From NCBI GenBank assembly GCA_965218555.1, contig OZ244625.1, forward strand, positions 4,774,001 through 4,838,000: a stretch of DNA of 64,000 nucleotides, given 5' to 3'. Below, in pieces: positions 8,841 to 18,104 of this stretch. Source of the stretch: JAPPLB01 sp965218555 (GTDB taxonomy: Bacteria; Acidobacteriota; Terriglobia; Bryobacterales; UBA6623). The notes under the pieces were generated by a model, which saw nothing but the letters and a program-made list of their open reading frames with translations, had not been told where the DNA came from and searched no databases. Both the position numbers and the translations under genes were made by a program. Every line of letters begins with the position of its first letter. Within the stretch, counting starts at the first letter, position 1.

Positions 8841-9150
8841 GCTTCCTCGAATTTTAGCCTACCTATCCTGCCACGTCCATAAGAGGGTGATAGGCCCTGT
8901 GCGCGACATTCTCCAACTGCCAGACCCCGAAGTCGCCGTTCATCGAAATGAACATGCCGAAGGATGAGACCGACGCCAGACAGAGATGTTTGGCCTAGCC
9001 GGCCTTTTATGACCCCCGAAAGCTTCACGAACCTTCTGGCATAGCGGCGAGGAGGACTTTCGGCGCCCCGGCGCCGGTGTCGAGGGCGACGAATACGGAC
9101 GGGACCCTTGATCAGACAAGTCTAAGTCCTTTGGATAGAATGAAGGAGCC
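8841..9150. other. Divergent intergenic region before the response regulator
   Basis: 310 bp between the divergently read coiled-coil gene and the response regulator. No gene is supported. AAGGAG at 9142-9147 is the ribosome binding site for the regulator. Promoters for both directions must lie here, but I cannot assign them. Confidence 0.4.
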
Positions 9151-10569
9151 ATGGCGGAGGCTTGGGAATCCACGTCGGCTCGTGTATTGATCGTAGATGA
9201 CGAAGAGGATCAACGTAACGGTCTGGCGAGTCTCGTCTCCTCCTGGGGCTTCAGTGTAGAGACGGCCTTCGACGGGCAGGACGCGGTCGAAAAACTTCAT
9301 GTGTTCCCAGCGCAGGTCGTCGTCACCGACCTCAACATGCCGCGCATGGACGGCTTCGAGTTGCTAGAAAAGCTCTCGAGCAACGACGGTGGGCCGGTGT
9401 CCATCGTCCTCACCGCATTCGGCAGCATCGAGAATGCGCTCAAGACGGTTCACGATCTCGGGGCGTTCTGGTTTCTCGAAAAGCCGATTCAAGCCAACGC
9501 CCTGAGGGTCTTGCTCTCGCGAGCCGCCGCACAGGGCCGCCTCGCGAGCGAGACGGAGCGTCTGCAACGGGAGCTGAGCTATCGCGGAGTTCTCGATGAC
9601 CTCGTCGGCCCCTCCAAGGCCATGCAGAAGGTCTTTTCGCTCGTCCGGCAGATTGCGGACAGCACGGCTGCCGTGCTGATCACGGGCGAAAGCGGCACTG
9701 GCAAGGAACTCGTCGCGCGTGCGATTCACAAGCTCAGCCGGCGCAACGATGGGCCGTTCGTTGCCGTCAATTGCGCCGCTCTTCCCGAAACGCTTATGGA
9801 AAGCGAGCTGTTTGGCCACGAGAAAGGCGCATTCACGGGCGCGCTACAGCGGCGTCCCGGCTGCTTCGAGCTTGCGCACGGGGGTACGCTGCTGCTCGAC
9901 GAGATCGGTGACATGCCTGTCGGCACTCAGGCCAAGCTGCTGCGCGTCCTGGAAGACTCACGAGTTCGTCGACTCGGCGGCAGCCGGGAACTGAGGGTCG
10001 ATACTCGCGTGATCGCTTCCACCAACAGGGACCTCGCCGAGGCGCTCAAGCAAGGCGGGATGCGTCGGGACCTTTACTATCGCCTCAACGTCTTTCATGT
10101 TCACCTTCCGCCCCTGCGGGAACGCTCCGACGATGTTCTGCCCATCGCCGAAGCCCTCGTCCGAGGGATGAACGAGAAGCACGAATGCAAGGTCGTCGGC
10201 ATTCACGCCGAGGTCGCCGAAAAGCTCCGCCGATATCGCTGGCCCGGCAACGTCCGTGAACTGCGCAACGTTTTGGAGCGAGCGATTATCCTCGCCGGCG
10301 AGGGAACGATCCGGCCGGTCCATTTGATCGGAACATTGGACGAGAAAGAATCAGCCGCCGACGTTTCCAGCGATCCGCATGATGTGTCGCTGCGAGTGGG
10401 AACAACCGTGCGGGAAGCCGAGAAGGCCTTGATCCTGAAGACCCTCGCACACACGAACAACAACAAGACGCGCGCCGCCCGCATTCTCGAGATCAGCCTC
10501 AAAACGCTCCACAACAAGCTCAAGGAATACAGTTCCGAGCCTGAGCGGGAAGCAGCGATCCTCGACTGA
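9151..10569 (+). CDS. Sigma-54-dependent NtrC-family response regulator
   Basis: 472 residues. The receiver domain (about 11-125) has the acidic pair D16/D17, phospho-acceptor D60 in VVVTDLNMPRMDG and K111 in FWFLEKP. The central AAA+ domain (about 150-380) has Walker A GESGTGKE (179-186), the sigma-54 contact loop GAFTGA (226-231) and Walker B TLLLDEIGDMP. The C-terminus is a Fis-type helix-turn-helix (TNNNKTRAARILEISLKTLH). It should activate RpoN-dependent promoters after phosphorylation, most likely by the sensor kinase encoded 241 bp downstream. The start codon has AAGGAG five bases upstream. The regulated process is not evident from the neighbours. All key residues are present. Confidence 0.93.
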   Translation: MAEAWESTSARVLIVDDEEDQRNGLASLVSSWGFSVETAFDGQDAVEKLHVFPAQVVVTDLNMPRMDGFELLEKLSSNDGGPVSIVLTAFGSIENALKTVHDLGAFWFLEKPIQANALRVLLSRAAAQGRLASETERLQRELSYRGVLDDLVGPSKAMQKVFSLVRQIADSTAAVLITGESGTGKELVARAIHKLSRRNDGPFVAVNCAALPETLMESELFGHEKGAFTGALQRRPGCFELAHGGTLLLDEIGDMPVGTQAKLLRVLEDSRVRRLGGSRELRVDTRVIASTNRDLAEALKQGGMRRDLYYRLNVFHVHLPPLRERSDDVLPIAEALVRGMNEKHECKVVGIHAEVAEKLRRYRWPGNVRELRNVLERAIILAGEGTIRPVHLIGTLDEKESAADVSSDPHDVSLRVGTTVREAEKALILKTLAHTNNNKTRAARILEISLKTLHNKLKEYSSEPEREAAILD

Positions 10570-10659
10570 ACTACCACGATGGAAGCCCGGCAGCCCAAGT
10601 TCTGTGGTCAGACGCCAGTGGCCCGCGGTCAGGAAGGAAAGAGTAAACCGGCCTCTCTC

Positions 10660-10781
10660 GCATGAACTTCTTGCGCTTGCTTGTCGTGCTCAATGTACTC
10701 TCATGTACACCTTCGCGCGCCAAGCGGATCGCGCCTCGTCCTTACGACCCTCTTTCCACGCCATGTGGTAAGACAATGCAG
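10660..10781 (+). repeat. Dispersed intergenic repeat, copy A (diverged)
   Basis: This copy shares with copies B, C and D the core TTGCGCTTGCTTG(T/G)CGTGCTC, then CGCGCGCCAAGCGG.TCGCGCC and the end GTGGT(A/G)AGA.AATGCAG (10765-10781). The left inverted end and the IS110 target motif are not recognisable. It lies between the response regulator and its kinase. Confidence 0.6.
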
Positions 10782-10810
10782 ACCGGCCTGTCGGGCCGCC
10801 GAGCACGCGA

Positions 10811-12730
10811 ATGTCTCTTCGAGCGCGTCTTCGAACGTTCATCATTCTGCTCGTAGCCGTCGTTGTCGGCGTACTCTCGGTCATCAACGTCCGCGACGCG
10901 ATTGAAACGCGGCTGAGCGACGCCCTGTACCTCGCCGCAAGCAACGCGCAATTCGTCGAAAGCTTTCTCATCCCGCTCGTCAACGAACAGGCATCGCGCC
11001 GCATACCGCAACCGGAGACGCTCGACGAGATGAAGCGTGTCTGGGCGCAAATCGTCGAACTCGATACTGATTTCACGCTGTTTCTGCAACGGATGACCGG
11101 TGGCGCGCGCTACATCGTCGAGATTGTCATCACTGGGGAAGATAATCGGATCCTGGCCGCTTCGCTGCCGTCGCGACAGGGTCAAAAGCTGGACCTGCCG
11201 CCCGAGCTGACGGAGTTCACGTCGCGAACCTTGACGGACCGGGTCAACGAGATCGTGTCCCAGAACAAGGACTATCGCGTGACACGGGAACTCGGCTTGC
11301 AAGGGCAAGACGACCCCATCCTTGCGGTCCACGTGATCGTGTCGACCGTTCTTCTGCGGGACGAGGTGCTGCCGCAAATCATCAACCTCGGACTCGTTTC
11401 AGCGATCGCTCTGTTGATCTCCGTTGTCGTTGCCGTCATTGCCTCAAAGTGGGCCTTCAAGCCGCTCGCGCGCATCGGCGAGGTTATCGACCGCATCGCC
11501 CGCGGAGAGACGGCGCGCGAGGAGTCACGGAGCGTCTCGCGGGAAGAAGCGGCCGTCGAATCGAAGCTCAGTCTGCTCGGCAAGCAGTTCCACGGCGCGC
11601 AGGCTGATGTCGCGGAACTGCGGTCCAACCTCGATCAACTGATGGATCGGATGGAAGAGGCCGTCCTGCTGTTCGGACGCAACGATCGCCTTGCGCTGGC
11701 GGGCCGCGGAGCCGAGCGGCTGCTGAGCCGGGGGCGCTGGGAAGTCATGGGCAAACATCTCCACGATGTCTTCCCTTCCTCTACGGAGATGGGCGCCATC
11801 ATTCAAGGCGCGGTCCACGTGCAGCGGGAAGTGCGCGACCGTCCACTCGTGCTGGAGCGACCCGACGGTTCGAAAGTCGAAGTGCTGCTGACGGTCGAAG
11901 TCGTAGAGGACTTCCCGAGCCGTGAGCGCGCCGGGACCCTGGTGACCATCCGCGAGGCTGCGCCGAGGCGTCAAATCGAGTCGCAGCTTGATATCTCGAC
12001 GCGCCTGGCCGCCATCAGCCGGCTCACGAGCGGGGCCGCTCATGAAATCAAGAATCCCCTCAACTCGATCGTCTTGCATCTTGAAGTGCTCAAGAGCAAG
12101 TTGCAAGGCAGCGATACCCAAGCGGAAACCGAACTGAGCGTGATCTCACGAGAGATCACACGGCTGGATCGCGTCGTCAAAAGCTTCCTGGATTTCACGC
12201 GTCCTGTCGAGCTGAGCATGGCGGCGGTCGATCTGGTCGAGATTGCGTCCGAGGTGGCTTCTCTCGTCCGTACCGAAGCTGCCGGCCAGCAGGTAGAAGT
12301 CGTCGTCGACAAGAAAGTCGAGGCCGCACGGATACAGGGCGACCATGACCTGCTCATGCAGGCTATCCTGAACGTCGTCGTCAATGGTGTGGAAGCGATG
12401 ACGAACGGTGGAACGCTGACCATCTCCGTCGAGGAATCCGCCGGCGTGTGGCTGCTCAAAGTGCAGGATGAAGGCGCAGGAATAGCTGTGGAGTTACAGG
12501 AGAAAATCTACAACTTGTACTTCTCGACAAAGGGTAAAGGCACCGGTATCGGGCTCGCCATGACCTTTCGGGTGGTGCAACTGCACAGTGGTACAATCGA
12601 CTTCACCAGCAAACAAAATGAGGGCACAACGTTTCGGTTGTGCTTCCCGCATGATCGGAGTGGAAAGTCCGCCGACGCGGCTACCGTCGAGGAGCGGGCC
12701 GAATCGCAGATGGGAGCAAACGGCGCCTGA
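10811..12730 (+). CDS. Membrane sensor histidine kinase (NtrB/ZraS-like), partner of the NtrC-type regulator
   Basis: 639 residues. Membrane helices at about 9-28 and 190-212 flank a periplasmic sensing region. A HAMP-like linker (about 213-265) follows, then a PAS-like domain (about 275-380). The phospho-acceptor motif is LTSGAAHEIKNPLNSI with H411. The ATPase domain has N-box QAILNVVVNGVEAM, G1 DEGAGI and G2 GTGIGLAM. These are the features of an active orthodox kinase. It lies downstream of the response regulator on the same strand, with repeat copy A in the gap, so it may have its own promoter. The first ATG (10811) has no strong ribosome binding site. Its signal is unknown. Confidence 0.9.
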   Translation: MSLRARLRTFIILLVAVVVGVLSVINVRDAIETRLSDALYLAASNAQFVESFLIPLVNEQASRRIPQPETLDEMKRVWAQIVELDTDFTLFLQRMTGGARYIVEIVITGEDNRILAASLPSRQGQKLDLPPELTEFTSRTLTDRVNEIVSQNKDYRVTRELGLQGQDDPILAVHVIVSTVLLRDEVLPQIINLGLVSAIALLISVVVAVIASKWAFKPLARIGEVIDRIARGETAREESRSVSREEAAVESKLSLLGKQFHGAQADVAELRSNLDQLMDRMEEAVLLFGRNDRLALAGRGAERLLSRGRWEVMGKHLHDVFPSSTEMGAIIQGAVHVQREVRDRPLVLERPDGSKVEVLLTVEVVEDFPSRERAGTLVTIREAAPRRQIESQLDISTRLAAISRLTSGAAHEIKNPLNSIVLHLEVLKSKLQGSDTQAETELSVISREITRLDRVVKSFLDFTRPVELSMAAVDLVEIASEVASLVRTEAAGQQVEVVVDKKVEAARIQGDHDLLMQAILNVVVNGVEAMTNGGTLTISVEESAGVWLLKVQDEGAGIAVELQEKIYNLYFSTKGKGTGIGLAMTFRVVQLHSGTIDFTSKQNEGTTFRLCFPHDRSGKSADAATVEERAESQMGANGA

Positions 12731-12770
12731 AAGGGCTCGGAGTCAGTGAAGAGCGGCGTCCGCCAGGACG

Positions 12771-13454
12771 ATGGATCTCATGTTATTCCCCTGCAGCGCC
12801 GATTCGGTTGGCGCGGTCGCTTCAAGACCGCGAATCCGCACCCAAGCAGTCCGAATGCCGGCAGTGGGCTTGTTGCTTGCCGCAATGATCACGCAGGCTG
12901 GATGCGGAAGGAAGACAAACGTGGCGCCTCCTCCGGCTCCGGTGGCCCCCGAGCCGGCTGTCGAACCGCCGGAGCGTCCGGCCGGCGTGGCCTGGGAACT
13001 GCAAACGCAGGAGAACCTGCCACCTCCACAGCCTATTCCGCCGGAAGCCCTCTCATCCGAGCACAGCCCGTTGAGAATCGAGAGGCCGGAGCAGACCGAC
13101 GAGGAAACAACGGAGGCGATTGCGGACAACGAGCCGACCGCAGAAGAGCGGGCCGCAACGCCCCCCGAGCCGGCGACGAATCCCCGGACGCCGTTTCGAC
13201 TCGGCATCATTCTTTCCTCCGAGGAACGCTCCGAATACAACCGAATGATCGACCGCGATCTTGCCGCTGCTGAAGAGAGTCTGAGCCGGGTTCTGAACGG
13301 CGACGGACTCCGGGAACGCAGCACCCAAATCAAGCGGGTGAGAGCGTTCATGCGGCAGGCGGAGGGTGTACGCGGAGATGACCTGCCGCTCGCGAGAAAC
13401 CTGGCCGCACGCGCCCGCCTGCTCGCCGAGGATCTGGCCGGTGCTGCGCCGTGA
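12771..13454 (+). CDS. Putative envelope lipoprotein with helical C-terminus
   Basis: 227 residues from ATG 12771 (AGGA just upstream); an internal ATG at 12855 would give 199. The hydrophobic segment VGLLLAAMITQAGC ends in a lipobox-like AGC followed by GRKTN, suggesting lipidation. A Pro/Glu-rich linker (about 50-135) then leads to a helical region ending in RNLAARARLLAEDLAG. A secreted lipoprotein closing in a Q..R.....D...A..LA.RA..L..DL helix is a recurrent acidobacterial type with no assigned function. It follows the kinase by 40 bp and precedes a peptidase, so it may be part of the same transcript. Confidence 0.55.
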   Translation: MDLMLFPCSADSVGAVASRPRIRTQAVRMPAVGLLLAAMITQAGCGRKTNVAPPPAPVAPEPAVEPPERPAGVAWELQTQENLPPPQPIPPEALSSEHSPLRIERPEQTDEETTEAIADNEPTAEERAATPPEPATNPRTPFRLGIILSSEERSEYNRMIDRDLAAAEESLSRVLNGDGLRERSTQIKRVRAFMRQAEGVRGDDLPLARNLAARARLLAEDLAGAAP

Positions 13455-13624
13455 CAGCGAGCGTCCGCCAGAGACTGCTTCCTGATGTCTTGGCAGCCTG
13501 CCTGCGACTCCCAGGACGTGGTCGTCATCGAAGCACGAGGAGTCGCTCCTTATCGCGTGCACCCGGCACAGGCCTGCATCGTGCTGGACGTGACAGGTTC
13601 CTCTGATGATGAAATCCTTACATA

Positions 13625-14770
13625 ATGCAGGCTTGCAGTTCCCAAGCGCGCACAGTGACGACACAGCACCAGGCACGGGTCGAGCCGCGCACCTTCAAAA
13701 AGCGCGTCCGGAAGCTGCGCCTCGACTTGGCGAAGGCCGGCCTCGAAGGTAACGACTGCTTTCTCGTCTCGGCGGGACCGAACATTCAATACCTTTGCGG
13801 ATTCGCCGGAAGCTACGGATTTCTGATCATCTCAGCCGACCGCGCCATGCTATATGCCGACGGACGTTACACGACCCAAGCGAGAGCACAAGCTCAGGAT
13901 GTCGAGGTTTGCGAATCGACGCAACGTCCGCTTGACTTGCTCTTCAGCGATCTCAAGGAAGAGCAAGTCCGTCGGCTCGCCGTCGAAGAGAACCGCATTT
14001 CGTACTCCCTCTATCGAACCCTGCGGCGCAAACTCCGTAGGACGCGGGTCGAGCCGATCGACGGCTTGGTTGAGAAGCTTCGCCTCGTCAAGACGCCTGA
14101 CGAGATTGCCAAAATTCGGCTCGCTGCGCGTCTCAATTCAAGAGCGTTCGACAACGTCTGCTCGCGGGCCCGGGCGGAATGGACCGAAGCCCGCTTCGCG
14201 GCCGAACTGGATTTCGAGTTCCGCAGCTTGGGCGCGGACGGGCCGGCGTTTGAAACGATCGTTGCCAGCGGCCCTCACTCGGCCCTGCCCCATGCCCGCG
14301 CCGGTGCGGAGCGCATCGTTCCCAACTCACTCGTTGTCTTGGATCACGGTGCTATACTCGATGGCTACAACAGCGACATGACCCGGACGGTATGTTTCGG
14401 GCAAGTCGGAAGCGAACAGCGGCGGATCTTTCGAGCGGTTCGGGAAGCCCAGAAGGCGGCCGTGGACCAGGTTCGATCTGGTGTAAAAGCCGCAACAGTG
14501 GATCAAGCGGCGAGAAAGGTGCTGGCGGAATTCGGGTATGGTGATGTCTTCCCGCACGCCACCGGTCACGGAGTCGGGCTGGAGATTCACGAGCAGCCAC
14601 GAGTGGGCGCAGGCGAGCAGACGCGGCTGGCATCGGGCATGGTAATCACGATCGAACCGGGCGCATACGTCGAAGACGTAGGAGGAGTACGGATCGAGGA
14701 CCTGCTTCTCGTGACCAAGACAGGTTGCGAGCTGCTCAGCCGTACGCCTCGACAACTGCGAACGTTGTGA
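13625..14770 (+). CDS. M24 Xaa-Pro peptidase (aminopeptidase P / prolidase family)
   Basis: 381 residues. The N-terminal creatinase-like domain (about 20-155) is followed by the pita-bread metallopeptidase domain. The five metal ligands of the family are in place: Asp in VVLDHGAILDGYNSDMTRTV (two), His in HATGHGVGLEIHE, Glu in ITIEPGAYVE and Glu in GGVRIEDLL. The enzyme cleaves N-terminal X-Pro bonds or X-Pro dipeptides in the cytoplasm using two Mn or Co ions. Peptidase genes of this family often precede efp and accBC. Here accB follows directly (70 bp) and no efp is seen. The ATG at 13625 gives a longer N-terminus than usual; an internal start is possible. Confidence 0.88.
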   Translation: MQACSSQARTVTTQHQARVEPRTFKKRVRKLRLDLAKAGLEGNDCFLVSAGPNIQYLCGFAGSYGFLIISADRAMLYADGRYTTQARAQAQDVEVCESTQRPLDLLFSDLKEEQVRRLAVEENRISYSLYRTLRRKLRRTRVEPIDGLVEKLRLVKTPDEIAKIRLAARLNSRAFDNVCSRARAEWTEARFAAELDFEFRSLGADGPAFETIVASGPHSALPHARAGAERIVPNSLVVLDHGAILDGYNSDMTRTVCFGQVGSEQRRIFRAVREAQKAAVDQVRSGVKAATVDQAARKVLAEFGYGDVFPHATGHGVGLEIHEQPRVGAGEQTRLASGMVITIEPGAYVEDVGGVRIEDLLLVTKTGCELLSRTPRQLRTL

Positions 14771-14840
14771 CCAGCGGGAGCGAGCGCCGCGCTCTCCTTC
14801 CCAAACCAGAACAGGTTTCACTTTAACGGTGAGTAACGGG

Positions 14841-15344
14841 ATGAACCTGGACGAAATCAAGGAACTGATGGATGCCCTTGCGGAGCGAGACATCCAGGAA
14901 TTCGAGCTCGAAAGAGGCGACGAGAAGGTTCGTATCCGACGAGGGTCGTCCGATGACGGAAACCGGCCGCCTTATGTCATCGTCGCACCCGGCGTTACAG
15001 CCCCGCCGATCAAGGAGATCCCCTCCCCCGCTGGGCAAGAGCCCCCCAAACCGTTCGATCCACCCGCTGAACCCGCCGCTGCGCCCGAATCCTCCGATGC
15101 AGGACTCACGCAGGTGAACTCTCCCATAGTGGGGACTTTCTACGAGGCGTCCAGCCCTGACTCCGAGCCCTTCGTTGAAGTTGGGGACAAGGTCACTGTG
15201 GGGCAGGTGCTATGCATCATCGAAGCGATGAAGCTGATGAACGAGATTGAAGCCGAAGTGGCGGGAACCATCGAGAAGCGGCTCGTCTCGAACGGGCAGG
15301 CCGTCGAATACGGCGAAGCACTGTTCGCGATCCGGCCGAGCTAA
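14841..15344 (+). CDS. accB: Biotin carboxyl carrier protein of acetyl-CoA carboxylase
   Basis: 167 residues from ATG 14841; a GTG four codons upstream is an alternative. The N-terminal helix (LDEIKELMDALAERDIQEFE) and VRIRRG motif are typical of AccB. A Pro/Ala-rich linker (about 50-90) leads to the biotinyl domain with IIEAMKLMNEIEAE, in which K131 carries biotin. The protein shuttles carboxybiotin between AccC and the carboxyltransferase in fatty acid synthesis. Biotin would be attached by the BirA-type ligase encoded at 38431. accC follows after 13 bp, so they form an operon. Confidence 0.93.
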   Translation: MNLDEIKELMDALAERDIQEFELERGDEKVRIRRGSSDDGNRPPYVIVAPGVTAPPIKEIPSPAGQEPPKPFDPPAEPAAAPESSDAGLTQVNSPIVGTFYEASSPDSEPFVEVGDKVTVGQVLCIIEAMKLMNEIEAEVAGTIEKRLVSNGQAVEYGEALFAIRPS

Positions 15345-15357
15345 CCTTTCCAAGCGG

Positions 15358-16734
15358 ATGTTCAAAAAAGTTCTCATTGCGAACCGAGGCGAGATCGCGA
15401 TCCGCGTCATCGCGGCTTGCAGGGACCTAGGGATTCGCACGGTCGCTGTCTATTCGGAGGCGGATCGAGAGTCGCTGCACGTCCGCTATGCCGATGAAGC
15501 GCTCTGCATCGGTCCGCCGCGCAGCAAAGACAGTTACCTGAACGTCCCGGCGGTCATCAGCGCAGCGGAAATCACCGATGTCGACGCGATCCATCCAGGC
15601 TACGGATTCCTTGCCGAGAACGCCGGCTTCGCGGATGTCTGCCGCGGGTCGGGTATTCGGTTCATCGGCCCGGAGGTCGAAACGATTCGTCAGATGGGCG
15701 ACAAAGCCGAAGCTCGCAAGCAGGCACGCGCAGCCGGTCTTCCGATCCTGCCGGGGTCCGAGGAGCCGCTCGAATCCGCCCGCGAGGCTCTTTCCCTGGC
15801 CAAGGAAATCGGCTTCCCCGTTATCCTCAAGGCGGCCGGCGGCGGCGGGGGACGCGGCATGCGAATCGTTCGAGAACCAAGCGAACTGCCCGAACTGCTC
15901 CATCAGGCGCGGCACGAGGCGGCAGTAAGTTTTCAATCGTCCGACGTCTATCTCGAGAAGTACATCGAGGGGCCGCGTCATATCGAATTCCAGATTCTCG
16001 GAGACAACCACGGGAAAGTCTCCGCGTTAGGTGAACGGGAATGCTCGATCCAAAGGCGGCATCAGAAGCTTATCGAAGAAGCGCCCTCACCCCGTATTGA
16101 CCAGAAAACACGCAACCGAATGTGCCGGCGTCTTGAAAAGACTTTCGAGCGGGTCGGCTACTCGAATGCCGGAACGGCGGAGTTCCTGATGGATGATGAG
16201 GGCGAGCTCTACTTCATCGAGCTGAACGCCCGCATCCAGGTCGAGCATCCAATCACAGAAGCGGTCACCGGGATCGACCTCGTAAAGAGCCAGCTATTGC
16301 TTGCCGCGGGCGAACCGTTGTCGTCAATTGTGTCCGGTAAGATCGAGCCGCGCGGGCATGCCATCGAGTGCCGCATCAACGCGGAGAATCCCAAGACGTT
16401 CGTGCCCTCGGCGGGACGCATCACGCAGCTGCTTCTGCCAGGTGGTCCAGGCATCCGTGTAGACACGGCGGCGTACTCAGGCTGGTTTGTTCCGCCATAC
16501 TACGACTCGCTTGTCGCGAAACTCATCGCGCATGGCCGAGACCGCACCGAGGCCATCAGCCGCATGCAGCGCTCCCTTGGCATGATGCTGGTGGAGGGAA
16601 TCGACACTTTGATCCCCTTTCACGAACGTGTGATGGCCGACGAGGATTTTGTCCTCGGGAACTTCGATACACACTACCTTGAGCGGTTCGCCAACCGGCG
16701 GTCTGACGCCAGCGTGAGCCGAGTTGTCAATTAG
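15358..16734 (+). CDS. accC: Biotin carboxylase subunit of acetyl-CoA carboxylase
   Basis: 458 residues, the usual length. The start is MFKKVLIANRGEIAIRVIAA at 15358; longer open sequence upstream overlaps accB and is not needed. The ATP-grasp core shows the glycine loop KAAGGGGGRGMR, the HIEFQ strand, ERECSIQRRHQKLIEEAPS and the catalytic block FIELNARIQVEHPITE. The enzyme carboxylates biotin on AccB with ATP and bicarbonate. It closes the accBC operon and is followed by a repeat and an IS110 element, not by carboxyltransferase genes. A GC-rich inverted repeat just after the stop (about 16736-16751) lacks a T-run. Confidence 0.95.
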   Translation: MFKKVLIANRGEIAIRVIAACRDLGIRTVAVYSEADRESLHVRYADEALCIGPPRSKDSYLNVPAVISAAEITDVDAIHPGYGFLAENAGFADVCRGSGIRFIGPEVETIRQMGDKAEARKQARAAGLPILPGSEEPLESAREALSLAKEIGFPVILKAAGGGGGRGMRIVREPSELPELLHQARHEAAVSFQSSDVYLEKYIEGPRHIEFQILGDNHGKVSALGERECSIQRRHQKLIEEAPSPRIDQKTRNRMCRRLEKTFERVGYSNAGTAEFLMDDEGELYFIELNARIQVEHPITEAVTGIDLVKSQLLLAAGEPLSSIVSGKIEPRGHAIECRINAENPKTFVPSAGRITQLLLPGGPGIRVDTAAYSGWFVPPYYDSLVAKLIAHGRDRTEAISRMQRSLGMMLVEGIDTLIPFHERVMADEDFVLGNFDTHYLERFANRRSDASVSRVVN

Positions 16735-16808
16735 CCGCCACGTTGCGGCAGGGCGCGGCGGCGGCTTACACTCGCAAGCAATGACGCCTTGTCCAACGTT
16801 CGCTGAGC

Positions 16809-16970
16809 CTGCCTTTCTCACCTCGTGTCGAGGAGAAGTGCGTGAGAGGGCCGGCAGGACGAGGCGTGAGCCGCTTGGCGCGCGCAGGTGTACTTGACCC
16901 TACATCGATCGAGCACGGCGAGCAAGCGCAACGAAGTCATGGCGGTCGTATCGCGTGCTTCCCCCGTCAG
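16809..16970 (-). repeat. Dispersed intergenic repeat, copy B, main part (split by IS110)
   Basis: Read on the minus strand, this is nearly identical to copy D: CTGACGGGGGAAGCA.GCGAT, then ACGACCGCCATGACTTCG, GCGCGCCAAGCGGCTC and CGTCCTGCCGGCCCTCTC, ending near 16809 in the inverted end (cac)GAGGTGAGAAAGGCAGG. The remaining inverted end lies at 18137-18153, beyond the IS110 insertion. Without the IS the copy would be about 179 bp. Confidence 0.85.
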
Positions 16971-16978
16971 CGACTATG

Positions 16979-17935
16979 TCAAGCAGGAAGTGGGATCCAG
17001 GGTTGATCGTCGCGGATCATGGCATTGAGCGCAACCAGCAGCTTACGAGCGACGGCAATCAGTGCGACCTGCTTCGGCTTACCGACTGCGAGCAGACGGG
17101 CGCGGAAGGCGGCCAGCTGGGGGGCACAGCGCACCGCGGCGCGGGCCGCCAGGTACAACGCCTTGCGCACACGGGGACGGCCTCCGGCGATCCTGCGCCG
17201 GGCGCGGAATTGCCCGCTGTCACGGGCCAGCGGCGCCAGACCGACCAAGGCGGCGGCTTGTCTCCCGCTGAGTTGTCCCAACTCCGGCAGATCGGCCACC
17301 AAGGCCCAAGAGGTCTTGGGCCCTATGCCCGGCGCGGTGCGCAGTTGCCCGGCTCGCTGGCAGGCGGCAGGCTGTTCGCGCAGTGCTCGTTGCACTTGCT
17401 GCTCCAGCAGCGCGATCTGCTGGCTCAGAGAAGCGATCACCCGCTCCACGCTCGCCACAGCCGCAGCGCCTTGCAGTTGCTGCTGGCGGGTACGCTGCCG
17501 GGCTCGTAGGCCCACCAGCGCATCGAGATGGTGCAACAACTCGCGCAACTCCCGCCGTTGCTGGCTCGGCAAGCGTGTCGCTGCGGGTCGCAGCCGCTCA
17601 CCGAACAGCGCCAACACCTGCGCATCGAGTCGATCAGTTTTCGCCAGTTGTCCCAACGAGCGAGCGAAGTCGCGCACGCGTTTGGGGTTCACCACGGCCA
17701 CTCTCAACCCGGCGGCTTGCAGCGCCGCCCACACCGCTGTCTCCCATCCACCGCTGGCTTCCATGACCACCAACTGCGGCTCGAATCTCGCCAGCTCGGC
17801 TGCCAGCGCGGTGAGCTCTCTGACCCCCCGCGTCCGTCGGCCGCGGGGCTCTGCTTTGCGGTTGAGAACAAAAACATCAACGTACTGCTTGGAGACATCG
17901 ATGCCAACAATGATGGCAGTAGAATCAATAGACAT
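16979..17935 (-). CDS. IS110-family DEDD transposase/recombinase
   Basis: 318 residues from ATG 17935, with a purine-rich GGAAGGGGG about six bases upstream; an open extension further upstream runs into the non-coding end. The N-terminal RuvC-like DEDD domain shows IIVGIDVSKQYVDVFVLNR, VVMEASGGWETAVW and AKTDRLDAQVLALFGE. A coiled coil (ASLSQQIALLEQQVQRALRE) separates it from the C-terminal Transposase_20 domain with TAPGIGPKTSWALVADLPEL and the serine region. All acidic residues of the family are present and no frameshift is seen, so it may be active. It acts with the bridge RNA encoded upstream. Confidence 0.93.
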   Translation of the reverse strand: MSIDSTAIIVGIDVSKQYVDVFVLNRKAEPRGRRTRGVRELTALAAELARFEPQLVVMEASGGWETAVWAALQAAGLRVAVVNPKRVRDFARSLGQLAKTDRLDAQVLALFGERLRPAATRLPSQQRRELRELLHHLDALVGLRARQRTRQQQLQGAAAVASVERVIASLSQQIALLEQQVQRALREQPAACQRAGQLRTAPGIGPKTSWALVADLPELGQLSGRQAAALVGLAPLARDSGQFRARRRIAGGRPRVRKALYLAARAAVRCAPQLAAFRARLLAVGKPKQVALIAVARKLLVALNAMIRDDQPWIPLPA

Positions 17936-17937
17936 GG

Positions 17938-18104
17938 TCGGAACCCCCTTCCTTGTGATACGGGCTCTCGGGCCCCAGCGACTATGCGGGGTCTCCGGCC
18001 GAGGCACGCGGTGTCGCTACTGCTGACGGACGGGCTCGCAGCCCTTGGTGGTACGATCGAGCCGACACCGCGTCGGGAGGAGCCGCTAGCTAGCGGCTCC
18101 TCAC
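17938..18104 (-). ncRNA. Predicted IS110 bridge RNA with target and donor loops
   Basis: Read 5' to 3' on the minus strand. First there is a perfect 26-bp palindrome (18102-18077), a 5' hairpin. Then a 10-bp stem (18072-18063 pairing with 18016-18007) encloses a loop with ACCACC (18052-18047), a GGGCU-GCG-AGCCC hairpin and CCGUCAG (18029-18023). ACCACC equals the left half of the insertion target and CCGUCAG is complementary to its right half CTGACGG. Then a second stem (ACCCC/GGGGT, 17943-17947 with 17988-17992) encloses CAUAGUCGCU (17986-17977), identical to the element's own right end including the CT core. A short hairpin and ACAAGG (17956-17951), complementary to the element's left end, follow. 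The target loop preceding the donor loop matches the known IS110 layout. Exact RNA ends are inferred. Confidence 0.82.

Noticed and set aside
8837..9028. Minus-strand open frame of 63 codons upstream of the coiled-coil gene
   Set aside because: No start signal or family pattern; an alternative frame gives an equally plausible but unrelated peptide.
16734..16760. GCCGC...GCGGC inverted repeat after accC as a terminator
   Set aside because: Short stem and no following T-run; kept only as a remark.
17019..18026. Plus-strand open frame of 335 codons opposite the IS110 transposase
   Set aside because: Low-complexity Ser/Arg/Ala composition; the opposite strand encodes a full DEDD transposase.
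18077..18102. Perfect 26-bp palindrome considered as an operator or terminator
   Set aside because: Its place at the 5' start of the predicted bridge RNA explains it better; there is no T-run after it.
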